Positions 33,441 through 42,221 are shown, counted from the stretch's first letter. The stretch is 64,000 nucleotides of DNA from Terasakiella sp033100395 (GCF_033100395.1 NZ_JAWLVJ010000004.1:164245-228244), one strand, 5' to 3'. The notes: a model not told the origin generated them from the letters alone. Numbers and translations are program-made.

Positions 33441-34454
33441 ATGGCTGATACACGTTTCTTTACCTGCAATGGTCCATTTAGCGCAGAAAAGCTGGCTGAA
33501 GTCTCACAATCCGAACTGATTGGCGACAAGACAGCCGAATATGCCGACGTGGCCTCGCTCGCTGATGCAACAAAATCGGACGTCTCTTTCCTGGATAACC
33601 GAAAGTATTTAAGCGACTTTCTATCCAGTGAAGCAGGTCTTTGCATCGTACATCCAGATTTCGCGGACAAAGCCCCAGAAGGCATGAACCTTTTGCTAAC
33701 ACCGCAGCCCTATATGGCTTATGCAAAGATCGCAAACCTGTTTTATCCTGCTGAAAGTTTTGAAGGGTCAATTTCTGATCAGGCGTCCGTTGACCCCACG
33801 GCAAAGCTGGCCGAAGGGGTTTGTGTAGAGGCAGGAGCCTTTATTGGAAAAGACGTTGAAATTGGAAAGAACACCTGGATCAAAGCCAATGCTGTGATCC
33901 GTGATCGCGTCACAATTGGTGCCAACTGCGTGATTTCTTCCAATGTCACGATTTCACATAGCCTGATTGGGCACGCGGTTACCATTCATCCTGGCACGCA
34001 AATTGGACAAGACGGTTTTGGCTTTGCCAGCGGTCGAGAAGGCCATGTGCGCATTCCTCAATTGGGTCGTGTCATTATTGAAGATCATGTCAATATTGGT
34101 TCCAACACCACAATTGACCGTGGCGCAGGCCCTGATACAAAGATTGGGGCAGGGACACAAATAGACAATCTGGTGCAGATTGGTCACAATGTGCAACTCG
34201 GCATGGGATGTGTCGTCGTGTCACAGGTTGGTATTTCGGGAAGTACCAAAATTGGAAACTTCTGTGTCTTTGGTGGTCAGGCAGGTGTCGCCGGTCATCT
34301 GACAATTGGTGATGGGGTCACCACTGCAGCAAAAGCCGGTATCATGAAAAACATTGATGCAGGCCAAACAGTTGGCGGTTTTCCTGCTATTCCACAAAAA
34401 CAGTGGTTGAAGAACCAGGCTGCCATCAACAAAATGATAAAAAATAGAAAGTAA
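33441..34454 (+). CDS. lpxD: UDP-3-O-(3-hydroxyacyl)glucosamine N-acyltransferase
   Basis: This 337-residue enzyme performs the third step of lipid A synthesis. A substrate-binding N-terminal domain (about 1-100) is followed by a left-handed beta-helix of hexapeptide repeats (about 110-310) containing the catalytic region GQDGFGFASGREGHVRIPQLG, and a C-terminal helix. It sits between skp and fabZ, as in most Gram-negatives, and its product feeds LpxA/LpxB pathway enzymes encoded just downstream. Confidence 0.97.
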   Translation: MADTRFFTCNGPFSAEKLAEVSQSELIGDKTAEYADVASLADATKSDVSFLDNRKYLSDFLSSEAGLCIVHPDFADKAPEGMNLLLTPQPYMAYAKIANLFYPAESFEGSISDQASVDPTAKLAEGVCVEAGAFIGKDVEIGKNTWIKANAVIRDRVTIGANCVISSNVTISHSLIGHAVTIHPGTQIGQDGFGFASGREGHVRIPQLGRVIIEDHVNIGSNTTIDRGAGPDTKIGAGTQIDNLVQIGHNVQLGMGCVVVSQVGISGSTKIGNFCVFGGQAGVAGHLTIGDGVTTAAKAGIMKNIDAGQTVGGFPAIPQKQWLKNQAAINKMIKNRK

Positions 34455-34466
34455 AAGGACGCAATT

Positions 34467-34925
34467 ATGTCTGAACAAGAAACAGCATCTGTCGATATCA
34501 TGCGGATCATGGAAATGATCCCTCATCGCTACCCATTCCTTTTGGTGGACCGCGTTGAAGATATCGTTTCCGGTGAAAGTGCAACGGGTATCAAGAATGT
34601 TACGATTAACGAACCCTTCTTCCCCGGTCACTTCCCAGCAAAACCTGTTATGCCAGGGGTTCTGATTGTCGAAGCAATGGCCCAAACCGCAGCTGTTCTT
34701 GTGGTACATACAGAAGGTGAAGAAATCGAAGGCAAACTGGTTTACTTCATGTCTATCGAAGGCTGTCGTTTCAGAAAACCGGTTGGCCCAGGTGATACCC
34801 TTCACATCAAAGTTAAAAAAGAACGCCAGCGTGGCAATATCTGGAAATTCAAAGGGGAAGCCTATTGTGAAGGTAACCTGATGTCTGAAGCCGTTATCAC
34901 AGCAATGATCGTGAATGAATCATGA
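34467..34925 (+). CDS. fabZ: 3-hydroxyacyl-[acyl-carrier-protein] dehydratase FabZ
   Basis: This 152-residue hot-dog-fold dehydratase belongs to type II fatty acid synthesis. The active site is visible as PHRYPFLLVDRVE and FPGHFPAKPVMPGVLIVEAMAQ with the catalytic His and Glu. It competes with LpxA for 3-hydroxyacyl-ACP, so co-expression with lpxD and lpxA links membrane phospholipid and lipid A synthesis. Its stop overlaps the lpxA start by four bases (ATGA). Confidence 0.97.
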   Translation: MSEQETASVDIMRIMEMIPHRYPFLLVDRVEDIVSGESATGIKNVTINEPFFPGHFPAKPVMPGVLIVEAMAQTAAVLVVHTEGEEIEGKLVYFMSIEGCRFRKPVGPGDTLHIKVKKERQRGNIWKFKGEAYCEGNLMSEAVITAMIVNES

Positions 34926-35707
34926 GCAATATTCATCCAAGTGCCGTCGTTGATGAAAATGCAGAAATTGCGGACGATGTAAAAATCGGCCCCTTCTGTA
35001 TTGTCGGCCCCCATGTAAAACTTGGCGAAGGCGTGGAACTGATTTCTCACGTTGTTGTCGAAGGCCGCACTACAATTGGTAAAAACAACAAGATTTTCCC
35101 ATTTGCATCTATCGGTCATTGCCCACAGGATTTGAAATACAATGGCGAACCTTCACGCCTTGAAATTGGTGACAACAACACAATCCGTGAGCATGTAACC
35201 ATCAACCCGGGTACAGAAGGTGGCGGGATGCTGACAAAAATCGGCAGCAACTGCCTGATTATGGTTGGTGCACATGTTGGTCACGATTGCCAAATCGGTG
35301 ATCACGTTATCCTGGTAAATAACGCAACACTTGCCGGACATGTGATTGTTGAAGAATGGGCGATTATCGGTGGTTTGTCTGCCGTTCACCAATTCTGCCG
35401 CATTGGACGTCATGCCATGATCGGTGGTATGTCGGGTATCGAAAATGATGTCATTCCTTATGGTTCTGTGACAGGCAACCGTGCACGTCTTGCTGGCCTT
35501 AATATCGTTGGTCTGAAGCGTCGCAACTTTGACCGTGATGTGATCCATTCCATGCGCACAGCATATCGCTTGTTGTTTGCGCAGGAAGGCACCATGGCTG
35601 AACGTGTTGAAGACGTCCATGAGATGTTTAAAGACGTGGAACCTGTCATGGAAATTCTTAAATTCATCAGACAAGAATCCAGCAGGGGCGTTTGTACGCC
35701 AAAATAA
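34922..35707 (+). CDS. lpxA: UDP-N-acetylglucosamine O-acyltransferase
   Basis: This 261-residue hexapeptide-repeat acyltransferase commits UDP-GlcNAc to lipid A. The N-terminus IHPSAVVDENAEIADDVKIGP starts the beta-helix. The catalytic histidine region is NCLIMVGAHVGHDCQIGDHV, and GNRARLAGLNIVGLKRRNF marks the C-terminal helical domain. The length is usual. It is coupled to fabZ by ATGA and followed three bases later by lpxI. Confidence 0.97.
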   Translation: MSNIHPSAVVDENAEIADDVKIGPFCIVGPHVKLGEGVELISHVVVEGRTTIGKNNKIFPFASIGHCPQDLKYNGEPSRLEIGDNNTIREHVTINPGTEGGGMLTKIGSNCLIMVGAHVGHDCQIGDHVILVNNATLAGHVIVEEWAIIGGLSAVHQFCRIGRHAMIGGMSGIENDVIPYGSVTGNRARLAGLNIVGLKRRNFDRDVIHSMRTAYRLLFAQEGTMAERVEDVHEMFKDVEPVMEILKFIRQESSRGVCTPK

Positions 35708-35710
35708 CAC

Positions 35711-36526
35711 ATGGCTGAAAAAATCGGACTCTTGGCCGGACAAGGCGATCTTCCCAAGCGCATTATTGATCAATGCGTAAAAGAAGGTCGCCCTTTTCAT
35801 ATTATCGCCTTTAAAAATCAGACAGAACCCGAACTTGTAGAAGGCCACCCCCATACATGGGTGCGTTTGGGTGCGGCTGGAAAAACCATTTCAATTTTGA
35901 AAGAAGAACAAGCCACAACCTTGCTGATGGCCGGGCGCATTCAGCGTCCTTCCATGCTGTCTGTTCGACCTGATACGTGGGGATTAAAATTCCTGGCCAA
36001 AACCGGGGCAGGGGCTTTTGGAGATGACGGTTTACTTTCCCGTATCATCACAGCGCTGGAGGAAGAGGGTTTCAAAGTAATTGGCGCCCATGAAATTTTG
36101 GATGACCTGTTAGCCCCACAAGGGATTTTAGGCAACGTGACACCTGATGTGCAGGCCCAAAAGGATGTCGAAAAAGGCATGGAAATCGCCCATCAAATCG
36201 GTGCGTTGGATATCGGGCAAGCCGTTGTTGTTCAGGATGGTCTGGTCATAGCAGTTGAGGCCATTGAAGGCACCGACAATATGCTACTGCGCTGTAAAGA
36301 ACATGCGCGCGAAGGGCTGGGTGGCGTTCTGGTGAAAGCGAAAAAGCCTGATCAGGAAAAACGTGCTGACCTCCCGACCATCGGCATCAAAACAATCCAC
36401 AATGCCAAGGCTGCTGGCCTGCGTGGAATTGCCGTTGAAGCCAACGGATCCATCATCGTAGATCGGGAAAATGTGATTAAAGAAGCTGACAAGCTTGGTT
36501 TGTTCATCCTTGGGGTGAAACCATGA
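35711..36526 (+). CDS. lpxI: UDP-2,3-diacylglucosamine pyrophosphatase LpxI
   Basis: This 271-residue protein is the LpxI (formerly DUF1009) type of UDP-diacylglucosamine hydrolase, used in alphaproteobacteria instead of LpxH. It starts with IGLLAGQGDLPKRII. The C-terminal catalytic region reads ADLPTIGIKTIHNAKAAG, with an aspartate at the position known to be essential in the Caulobacter enzyme. Its placement between lpxA and lpxB supports the role. The stop overlaps the lpxB start as ATGA. Confidence 0.95.
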   Translation: MAEKIGLLAGQGDLPKRIIDQCVKEGRPFHIIAFKNQTEPELVEGHPHTWVRLGAAGKTISILKEEQATTLLMAGRIQRPSMLSVRPDTWGLKFLAKTGAGAFGDDGLLSRIITALEEEGFKVIGAHEILDDLLAPQGILGNVTPDVQAQKDVEKGMEIAHQIGALDIGQAVVVQDGLVIAVEAIEGTDNMLLRCKEHAREGLGGVLVKAKKPDQEKRADLPTIGIKTIHNAKAAGLRGIAVEANGSIIVDRENVIKEADKLGLFILGVKP

Positions 36527-37683
36527 GCGATCCTAAGCGGATATATCTGATTGCCGGGGAACCTTCCGGTGATCTGCTTGGCGCACGCCTGATGAAGGCC
36601 TTAAAAGAACAAACACAGGGTGCTGTAGAATTCATCGGTATCGGCGGCCCCAATATGGAAGCCGAAGGCCTGAAAAGCCTTTTTCCCATGAAAGAACTCA
36701 GCATCATGGGGCTGGCAGAAATCATTCCCCATATTCCCAAAATCCTAAAACGCATAAAACAAACAGTTGGTGATATTGAAAATCAAAAACCTGATTGTCT
36801 GATCACCATTGATGCGCCGGGCTTTACCTTTCGTGTTGCCAAGCAGCTGAAAGGAAAAGGGATTCCACTTATCCACTATGTCGCACCAACCGTTTGGGCA
36901 TGGAAGCCAAAGCGCGCGAAAAAAATTGCCAAATTCCTGGATCATCTGATGGTTTTGCTACCATTCGAGCCGCCATACTTTGAAAAAGAGGGTTTGGCGA
37001 CCACATTTGTCGGACATAGCGTCATTGAAAGTAAGATGGATAGTATCGATGCTGACGCCTTTAAAGAACGTCATGGCATCCCCGCTGACGTGCCCATGCT
37101 TTGCGTGCTGCCCGGAAGTCGCCAAAGTGAGACATCGCAGCTGCTGCCTGTCTTTAAAGACGTTATTCAGGATGTCAGGAAACAACATCCAAACTTAAGG
37201 ATTGTTCTGCCGACTGTTTCCACGGTTTCTCAGATTGTAAAAGAAACAACGATGGAGTGGGGTATTCCAATCCTGGTGGTTGAAGGCGATGAAGAAAAAT
37301 TCGGCGCTTTCAAAGCGGCAGATGCTGCGCTGGCAGCTTCCGGGACCGTTAGTCTGGAACTTGCGCTGGCAAAAACCCCTACGGTCATTACCTATCGCAT
37401 CAAAAAGATGACGCACTGGATTGCCAAACGACTGATTAAAATTCGTTTTGTCAGTATCGTCAACCTGCTCCATGACCGTGAAGTCATGCCAGAACTTATT
37501 CAGGATGATTGCACCCCTGAAAAAATCACCGAACAAGTCCTGAAACTCTTGCAGAAAAACCAGGACAACCAAAATCAGATTGATGATCTGGAAAGTGCAA
37601 TGGCAATGTTGGGCAAAGGTGCTGATCACTTGCCAAGCCAACGTGCTGCCCAGTGTGTTTTATCTGTTATTTCAAAGGACTAA
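36523..37683 (+). CDS. lpxB: Lipid-A-disaccharide synthase
   Basis: This 386-residue GT19 glycosyltransferase condenses lipid X with UDP-diacylglucosamine. It has IYLIAGEPSGDLLGARLMKAL at the start, IDAPGFTFRVAK, and YVAPTVWAWKPKRAKKIAKF. The nucleotide-sugar region comprises LPGSRQSE and AALAASGTVSLELALAKTPTV. The length is normal. It is the last lpx gene of the run. In many relatives it is convergent with gltA; here accessory genes intervene. Confidence 0.97.
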   Translation: MSDPKRIYLIAGEPSGDLLGARLMKALKEQTQGAVEFIGIGGPNMEAEGLKSLFPMKELSIMGLAEIIPHIPKILKRIKQTVGDIENQKPDCLITIDAPGFTFRVAKQLKGKGIPLIHYVAPTVWAWKPKRAKKIAKFLDHLMVLLPFEPPYFEKEGLATTFVGHSVIESKMDSIDADAFKERHGIPADVPMLCVLPGSRQSETSQLLPVFKDVIQDVRKQHPNLRIVLPTVSTVSQIVKETTMEWGIPILVVEGDEEKFGAFKAADAALAASGTVSLELALAKTPTVITYRIKKMTHWIAKRLIKIRFVSIVNLLHDREVMPELIQDDCTPEKITEQVLKLLQKNQDNQNQIDDLESAMAMLGKGADHLPSQRAAQCVLSVISKD

Positions 37684-37686
37684 GTC

Positions 37687-38082
37687 ATGTCGAACTTTCA
37701 ATTTCTCCATACCATGATCCGTGTATTTGATCTGGAAAAATCCATTTCCTTTTACACAGATATTCTGGGCATGAAAGTTCTGCGTCGCTCTGAGTATCCA
37801 GATGGTAAATTTACCAATGTTTTTATCGGTTATGGTGATGAAAGCGAAAATACGGTCATTGAGCTGACCTACAACTGGGACCCGAAAGAACGTTACGACC
37901 TGGGAACAGGCTTTGGCCACCTTGCCCTTGGCGTGCCAGATATCTATAAAACCTGTGATGAACTTCGCGCACAAGGCGCCACCATCAGTCGGGAGCCGGG
38001 CCCCATGAAACACGGCAAAACCGTCATCGCCTTTATCGAAGACCCGGATGGCTATAAAATTGAATTAATTGAGAAAAAGTAA
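37687..38082 (+). CDS. gloA: Lactoylglutathione lyase (glyoxalase I)
   Basis: This 131-residue vicinal-oxygen-chelate protein isomerises the methylglyoxal-glutathione adduct. Metal ligands can be placed at H8 (FLHTMIRVFDLEKSI), the Glu in VIELTYNW, the His in GFGHLALGV, and the C-terminal Glu in GYKIELIEKK. YTDILGMKVLRRSEYP and GPMKHGKTVIAFIEDPDGY are characteristic of GloA rather than of methylmalonyl-CoA epimerase. It begins three bases after lpxB and probably shares its transcript. Its stop is one base from the stop of the convergent regulator gene. Confidence 0.95.
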   Translation: MSNFQFLHTMIRVFDLEKSISFYTDILGMKVLRRSEYPDGKFTNVFIGYGDESENTVIELTYNWDPKERYDLGTGFGHLALGVPDIYKTCDELRAQGATISREPGPMKHGKTVIAFIEDPDGYKIELIEKK

Positions 38083-38083
38083 T

Positions 38084-38977
38084 CTACTTGATCTTCACCA
38101 GTTCCATCTGCGCAATTGCTTTTGTCATTTCCACAACAGATTTCAGCAAGGTGCTGTCAATGTTGTGAGAATGTAGGTAAAGCGGTCGGATGAACTCTTT
38201 ATCACAAATTTTCACAAGTTCGCCGTCTTCCAGATAAGAACGCACCTGATTCTCTGCAACCAACGCATAGGCCATGCCTGTACGAGCCACATTTACAAAC
38301 CCTTCTGATGACGGAACAACATGGCAGGGGAATTCACCCGATGCAATCCGGTAATTCTGCTTCAGGAACTTCTCATGCATATCATCATCGCGACCAAAGA
38401 TCACGGCGGGCGCTTTTCGTAAAGCTGCAGGCGTCACCCCATCAGGGAAATATCGGGAAATAAAATCAAGACGCGCCACAGGCACATAACGCATCGCCCC
38501 AAGTGGGGCCACCTTACAGCCCTGAATCCGTTTATCTTGCGTACTGACAGCCCCCATAACGGTGCCTTGCTTTAACAGATCCAATGTCTTGTTTTCATCA
38601 GCGGTCGAAATATCAACCAACATATTATAATCAAGGAAAAGAACTTCTGCGACACGCACAAACCACGTTGCCAGACTATCGGCATTCACCGCCAGAGATA
38701 CCCGTTTAAAACTGTCCTCGCTCACTTCCGGCAGATCACTCAGGATTTCCTGTTCAAGCATATTTACATGCTGGAAATGACGATAAAGACGCGCGCCTGC
38801 ATCCGTCGCCTTGATCGGTTTGGAACGAACGACCAATGGCTGGGCCACGCGTTCTTCCAGCAGCTTGATGCGTTGGGAAATTGCCGACTGCGTCATCCCC
38901 AATTCCTGCGCTGCTTTTTCAAATGACCCTAAACGAATAACGGCAGAAACCGCTTCGACCAACTTATAATCCAGCAT
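38084..38977 (-). CDS. argP: LysR-family regulator, ArgP type
   Basis: This 297-residue LysR-type regulator has an N-terminal winged helix (LVEAVSAVIRLGSFEKAAQEL then TQSAISQRIKLLEE) and a C-terminal effector domain. It is divergent from an ArgO/LysE exporter gene, the classic arrangement in which ArgP/LysG senses lysine or arginine and activates the exporter. The length and the conserved QSAISQRIK match ArgP. The target promoter should lie in the 107-base gap 38978-39084; I see no single unmistakable T-N11-A box there. The effector identity is inferred from family. Confidence 0.88.
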   Translation of the reverse strand: MLDYKLVEAVSAVIRLGSFEKAAQELGMTQSAISQRIKLLEERVAQPLVVRSKPIKATDAGARLYRHFQHVNMLEQEILSDLPEVSEDSFKRVSLAVNADSLATWFVRVAEVLFLDYNMLVDISTADENKTLDLLKQGTVMGAVSTQDKRIQGCKVAPLGAMRYVPVARLDFISRYFPDGVTPAALRKAPAVIFGRDDDMHEKFLKQNYRIASGEFPCHVVPSSEGFVNVARTGMAYALVAENQVRSYLEDGELVKICDKEFIRPLYLHSHNIDSTLLKSVVEMTKAIAQMELVKIK

Positions 38978-39084
38978 TCTATTAATTTTCCTTATTTGAC
39001 TTAAGGACTATTCAGTTCCCTTTATTCATGATCTTTAGCATAATCCCCCCACATTTCCAGAGAAAACTGAGGGATATAGAAAAG

Positions 39085-39681
39085 ATGAGTGCATTTTTAA
39101 GCGGCATGGGTCTTGGGGCCAGCCTCATTATTGCCATTGGCGCCCAAAACGCTTTTGTTCTGGGGCAGGGGCTGCGTAAAAACTACCCGCTAAGCATTGC
39201 GCTGGTCTGTGCCGTCTGTGATGCCATCCTGATTGTTCTGGGTGTTGCTGGTCTCGGCTCCCTTATTGCGTCCAGCCCACTATGGACAAACATCATGGCC
39301 TGGGGTGGTGCCGCCTTTCTCTTTTGGTATGGTCTCAGAAGCTTCCAAAGCCTGTTTTCTGATCACAGCCTGAAACAAGACAGAGGGGAGGGCAAAAGCC
39401 GCAAGGAAATCTTGTTGATCACCCTTGCCATCACCTTGCTGAACCCTCATGTCTATCTCGATACGGTCGTCCTGCTTGGCGGCATCGCCTCCCAATATGA
39501 GGACACAGCCCGTCCATACTTCGCATTGGGCGCTGTGATCGCAAGCTTCCTCTGGTTCCTGACCATCTCCCTCGGCGCTGCCTGGGCATCCCCCTATCTG
39601 GCACGCCCCATCACCTGGAAGGTGATTGATGCTGTGACCGGATGTGTCATGTGGCTGGTCGCTGTGACGCTCGTGTTATAA
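39085..39681 (+). CDS. argO: LysE/ArgO-family basic amino acid exporter
   Basis: From ATG 39085 the product is 198 residues with six hydrophobic segments. It has the family N-terminus GASLIIAIGAQNAFVLGQGLR and the mid-protein motif LLNPHVYLDTVVLLGG. It exports arginine or lysine in the family. I chose 39085 because GAGGG precedes it and the residues upstream (from an in-frame ATG at 39028) are not hydrophobic or conserved. A palindromic repeat follows its stop by one base and may act as terminator. Confidence 0.92.
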   Translation: MSAFLSGMGLGASLIIAIGAQNAFVLGQGLRKNYPLSIALVCAVCDAILIVLGVAGLGSLIASSPLWTNIMAWGGAAFLFWYGLRSFQSLFSDHSLKQDRGEGKSRKEILLITLAITLLNPHVYLDTVVLLGGIASQYEDTARPYFALGAVIASFLWFLTISLGAAWASPYLARPITWKVIDAVTGCVMWLVAVTLVL

Positions 39682-39682
39682 A

Positions 39683-39705
39683 GGTCCCGGCCTTAGCCGG
39701 GACAC
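39683..39705. repeat. Interspersed palindromic repeat, copy 3 (single arm, inverted)
   Basis: GGTCCCGGCCTTAGCCGGGACAC is the reverse complement of the first arm of copies 1 and 2 with one base changed in the loop. It fills most of the 29-base gap between the convergent argO and thiopurine methyltransferase genes, where its stem could act as a two-way terminator. Confidence 0.75.
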
Positions 39706-39710
39706 ATAGT

Positions 39711-40346
39711 CTATTGGGTCAGATGCCAAACAACTTCTCGAGCTGCGCGATTGCCCTTCAACTTCTCAGTCATCAATTCATTCGATATTTGCCGCAAGTG
39801 ATAATGTTCTTGATAATGTTCCCTGACTTCATCTGGAAGAATTGCAAAAGGTGGACCTGCCATAACGGATTGATCATATTCAAAAACAATAAGTAATTGC
39901 GGCGCATTATTTGTTAACTTACACAATAGCTTCGTATAACTGCATCGCATTTCAATTGGCAGGGCCACCAAAGCAGCACGGTCATAAATTGCATCAACAG
40001 GACCTAAGAGTTCGGCGGACAAATTAAATATGTCACCCACAAATACATCAATACTTTCAGCATGATATCTCCTGAAACCGTCGATATCTAGGACAGAAGG
40101 CGTCAATTCCAGATCACTGAACAACTCTTTAATCGCAAGTTCGCTCAATTCTGCACCAACGACCTTATAGCCTTGTGATAACAACCACTTAATGTCATGC
40201 GTTTTGCCACACAACGGGATAAATACGCGATTTTCTTTCGCTAATTTCAAAATAGCGATATTCTTTTTCAAGTACTGATTACCTTCTGCCTCGTGAAAGC
40301 CCAGCTCTTTCTTTTTCCACTTATCGTGCCAAAAGTCTGCTTGCAT
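39711..40346 (-). CDS. tpm: Thiopurine S-methyltransferase family protein
   Basis: This 211-residue SAM-dependent methyltransferase shows the bacterial TPMT signatures FWHDKWKKKELGFHE, RVFIPLCGKTHDIKWLL (SAM motif I), VVGAELSELAI, and YDRAALVALP. Bacterial members methylate thiopurines and selenium or tellurium oxyanion products and confer tolerance. It is divergent from a MerR regulator, and the intervening 80 bases contain a promoter with the 19-base spacer expected for MerR control, oriented toward this gene. A soft-metalloid detoxification role is therefore plausible. The length is normal. Confidence 0.92.
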   Translation of the reverse strand: MQADFWHDKWKKKELGFHEAEGNQYLKKNIAILKLAKENRVFIPLCGKTHDIKWLLSQGYKVVGAELSELAIKELFSDLELTPSVLDIDGFRRYHAESIDVFVGDIFNLSAELLGPVDAIYDRAALVALPIEMRCSYTKLLCKLTNNAPQLLIVFEYDQSVMAGPPFAILPDEVREHYQEHYHLRQISNELMTEKLKGNRAAREVVWHLTQ

Positions 40347-40387
40347 TTTGTACTCCTTTGCAACTTGATTTTTTCTAAACTGACCAC

Positions 40388-40418
40388 AAGTTACAAGTTC
40401 AAGTTAACTTGAGGTCAA
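40388..40418 (-). promoter_or_regulatory. MerR-type promoter/operator of the methyltransferase gene
   Basis: On the minus strand, -35 TTGACC (40418-40413) and -10 TAACTT (40393-40388) are separated by 19 bases, longer than normal and diagnostic of promoters untwisted by MerR-family activators. The spacer contains the perfect palindrome CAAGTTAACTTG. It lies 9 bases upstream of the divergent MerR gene and 42 bases upstream of the methyltransferase ATG. Confidence 0.75.
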
Positions 40419-40426
40419 GGTAGAAA

Positions 40427-40846
40427 ATGCACATCGGAAAAAATATTGATATCAGTGAAGTTTCGAAACTTTCAGGGCTTCCCGCATCGACCCTTCGATA
40501 TTATGAAGAAAAAGGACTTATAAAATCAGTTGGACGACAAGGATTACGTCGCCTTTTCCATGATACCGTATTGGAACAGCTTAACTTTATATCACTCGCC
40601 AGCAGAGCAAATTTTTCACTTACAGAAATTCAAGAAATGTTTTCAATTGATGGGCAAATTAACATTGATCGAGACAAGCTTGTTCAAAAAGCAGACGTTA
40701 TTGATCAGCACATCAAAGAATTACAGGCTGTAAGCGAGGGATTAAGGCATGCCGCCGTCTGTTCTGCTCCAAGCCATTTTGAATGCCCCACATTTCAAAA
40801 GTTCATGCGAGTTGCCGGCAAATCCAACGCGAAAAAGAGAAAATAA
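40427..40846 (+). CDS. MerR-family transcriptional regulator with CueR-like cysteine pair
   Basis: This 139-residue regulator has the MerR winged helix (ISEVSKLSGLPASTLRYYEEKGL at about 9-31), the second helix pair, and the dimerisation helix (about 78-105). The effector loop has C112 and C120 (C-x7-C), the same spacing and numbering as in Cu(I)-sensing CueR. However, the position of CueR Ser77 is Ile78-like, not Ser, so the effector may differ. The basic tail KSNAKKRK is unusual. It is divergent from the thiopurine methyltransferase gene and probably activates the 19-bp-spacer promoter between them. Confidence 0.87.
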   Translation: MHIGKNIDISEVSKLSGLPASTLRYYEEKGLIKSVGRQGLRRLFHDTVLEQLNFISLASRANFSLTEIQEMFSIDGQINIDRDKLVQKADVIDQHIKELQAVSEGLRHAAVCSAPSHFECPTFQKFMRVAGKSNAKKRK

Positions 40847-40851
40847 AAAAA

Positions 40852-40880
40852 AGCCGCCCGAATAATACGAGCGGCTCTTT
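40852..40880. terminator. Bidirectional terminator between the MerR gene and gltA
   Basis: AGCCGC-CCG pairs with CG-GCGGCT around the loop AATAATA. It is preceded by an A-run (AATAAAAAAA) and followed by CTTTTAT. It sits in the 54-base gap between the convergent regulator and gltA and can serve both strands. Confidence 0.75.
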
Positions 40881-40900
40881 TATCGAATAGTTCGAAGGTC

Positions 40901-42199
40901 TTAGCGACGGTGCAGCGGTACGAACTTACGATCAACTTCACCAGTGTAAAGCTGACGTGGACGACCGATACGCTGGCTTGGGTCTTCGATCATTTCGTTC
41001 CACTGTGCAATCCAGCCGGTTGTACGGGCCAGAGCAAACAGTACAGTGAACATAGAAGTCGGGATACCCATCGCTTTCAGGATGATACCTGAATAGAAGT
41101 CAACGTTTGGATAGAGTTTCTTCTCAATGAAGTATTCATCTTCCAGAGCGATCTTTTCAAGCTGCATCGCGATGTCCAGAAGTGGCTCATCTTTAATGCC
41201 CAGCTCGCCCAGAACTTCGTGACAGGTTTTCTGCATGATCTTCGCACGTGGGTCGAAGTTTTTGTAAACACGGTGACCAAAGCCCATCAGACGGAACGGA
41301 TCGTTCTTGTCTTTCGCTTTCGCAACGAATTCACCCACACGATCAGGTGTGCCGATTTCCTGCAGCATGTTCAATACCGCTTCGTTCGCACCACCATGGG
41401 CAGGACCCCACAGACAAGCGATACCAGCAGCGATACAAGCAAATGGATTTGCACCAGAAGAACCAGCCAGACGAACTGTAGACGTCGAAGCGTTCTGTTC
41501 GTGGTCAGCATGCAAAATCAGGATACGGTCCATAGCTTTCGCCAGTACCGGGTTCACTTTATATTCTTCACAAGGAACAGCAAACATCATGTGCAGGAAG
41601 TCTTCCGCGTAACGCAGGTCGTTACGTGGGTACATGAACGGCTGACCCTGAGAATATTTGTAAGCCCAAGCTGCCAGCGTAGGCATCTTGGCGATCAAAC
41701 GATAAGAGGCAACCATGCGCTGGTGCGGATCGTTGATATCCAGAGAGTCATGGTAGAATGCAGAAAGCGCGCCAACAACACCACACATGATCGCCATTGG
41801 GTGCGCATCACGACGGAAACCGTCGAAGAATTTGTGGATTTGCTCATGCACCATTGTATGCATTGTGATGTCATTTTCGAACTTGGCTTTTTCTTCCATG
41901 TTCGGCAGCTCGCCTTTAAGCAACAGGTAAGCAACTTCCATAAAGTCACAGTTGTCGGCCAGATCTTCGATTGAATAGCCGCGGTGTTGCAGAATACCTT
42001 TATCCCCATCAATGAAAGAGATTTTGGATTCACAGGAACCAGTAGACGTATAGCCTGGGTCAAAAGTGAAGTGATCGGTTTCAGCGTAAAATTTACGTAC
42101 GTCGACAACAGATGGTCCAACAGATGGGTCCAGAACAGGCAATTCGTAAGTTTTGCCAGACTGGTTATCCGTAAGCGTAAAGGACTTCTTAGAACTCAT
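40901..42199 (-). CDS. gltA: Citrate synthase
   Basis: This 432-residue type II (hexameric, NADH-sensitive class) citrate synthase is the entry enzyme of the TCA cycle. An N-terminal beta-rich domain (about 1-60) is followed by GYSIEDLA. Catalytic regions are visible in LHADHEQNASTSTVRLAGSS (His), GFGHRVYKNFDPRA (His) and the NVDFYSGIILKAMGIP segment (Asp). The sequence ends with GEVDRKFVPLHRR. AAGGGGAT precedes the ATG. It lies behind gltX on the same strand, with a 111-base leader. Confidence 0.98.
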   Translation of the reverse strand: MSSKKSFTLTDNQSGKTYELPVLDPSVGPSVVDVRKFYAETDHFTFDPGYTSTGSCESKISFIDGDKGILQHRGYSIEDLADNCDFMEVAYLLLKGELPNMEEKAKFENDITMHTMVHEQIHKFFDGFRRDAHPMAIMCGVVGALSAFYHDSLDINDPHQRMVASYRLIAKMPTLAAWAYKYSQGQPFMYPRNDLRYAEDFLHMMFAVPCEEYKVNPVLAKAMDRILILHADHEQNASTSTVRLAGSSGANPFACIAAGIACLWGPAHGGANEAVLNMLQEIGTPDRVGEFVAKAKDKNDPFRLMGFGHRVYKNFDPRAKIMQKTCHEVLGELGIKDEPLLDIAMQLEKIALEDEYFIEKKLYPNVDFYSGIILKAMGIPTSMFTVLFALARTTGWIAQWNEMIEDPSQRIGRPRQLYTGEVDRKFVPLHRR

Positions 42200-42221
42200 A
42201 GAGACATCCCCTTAAATAAGC

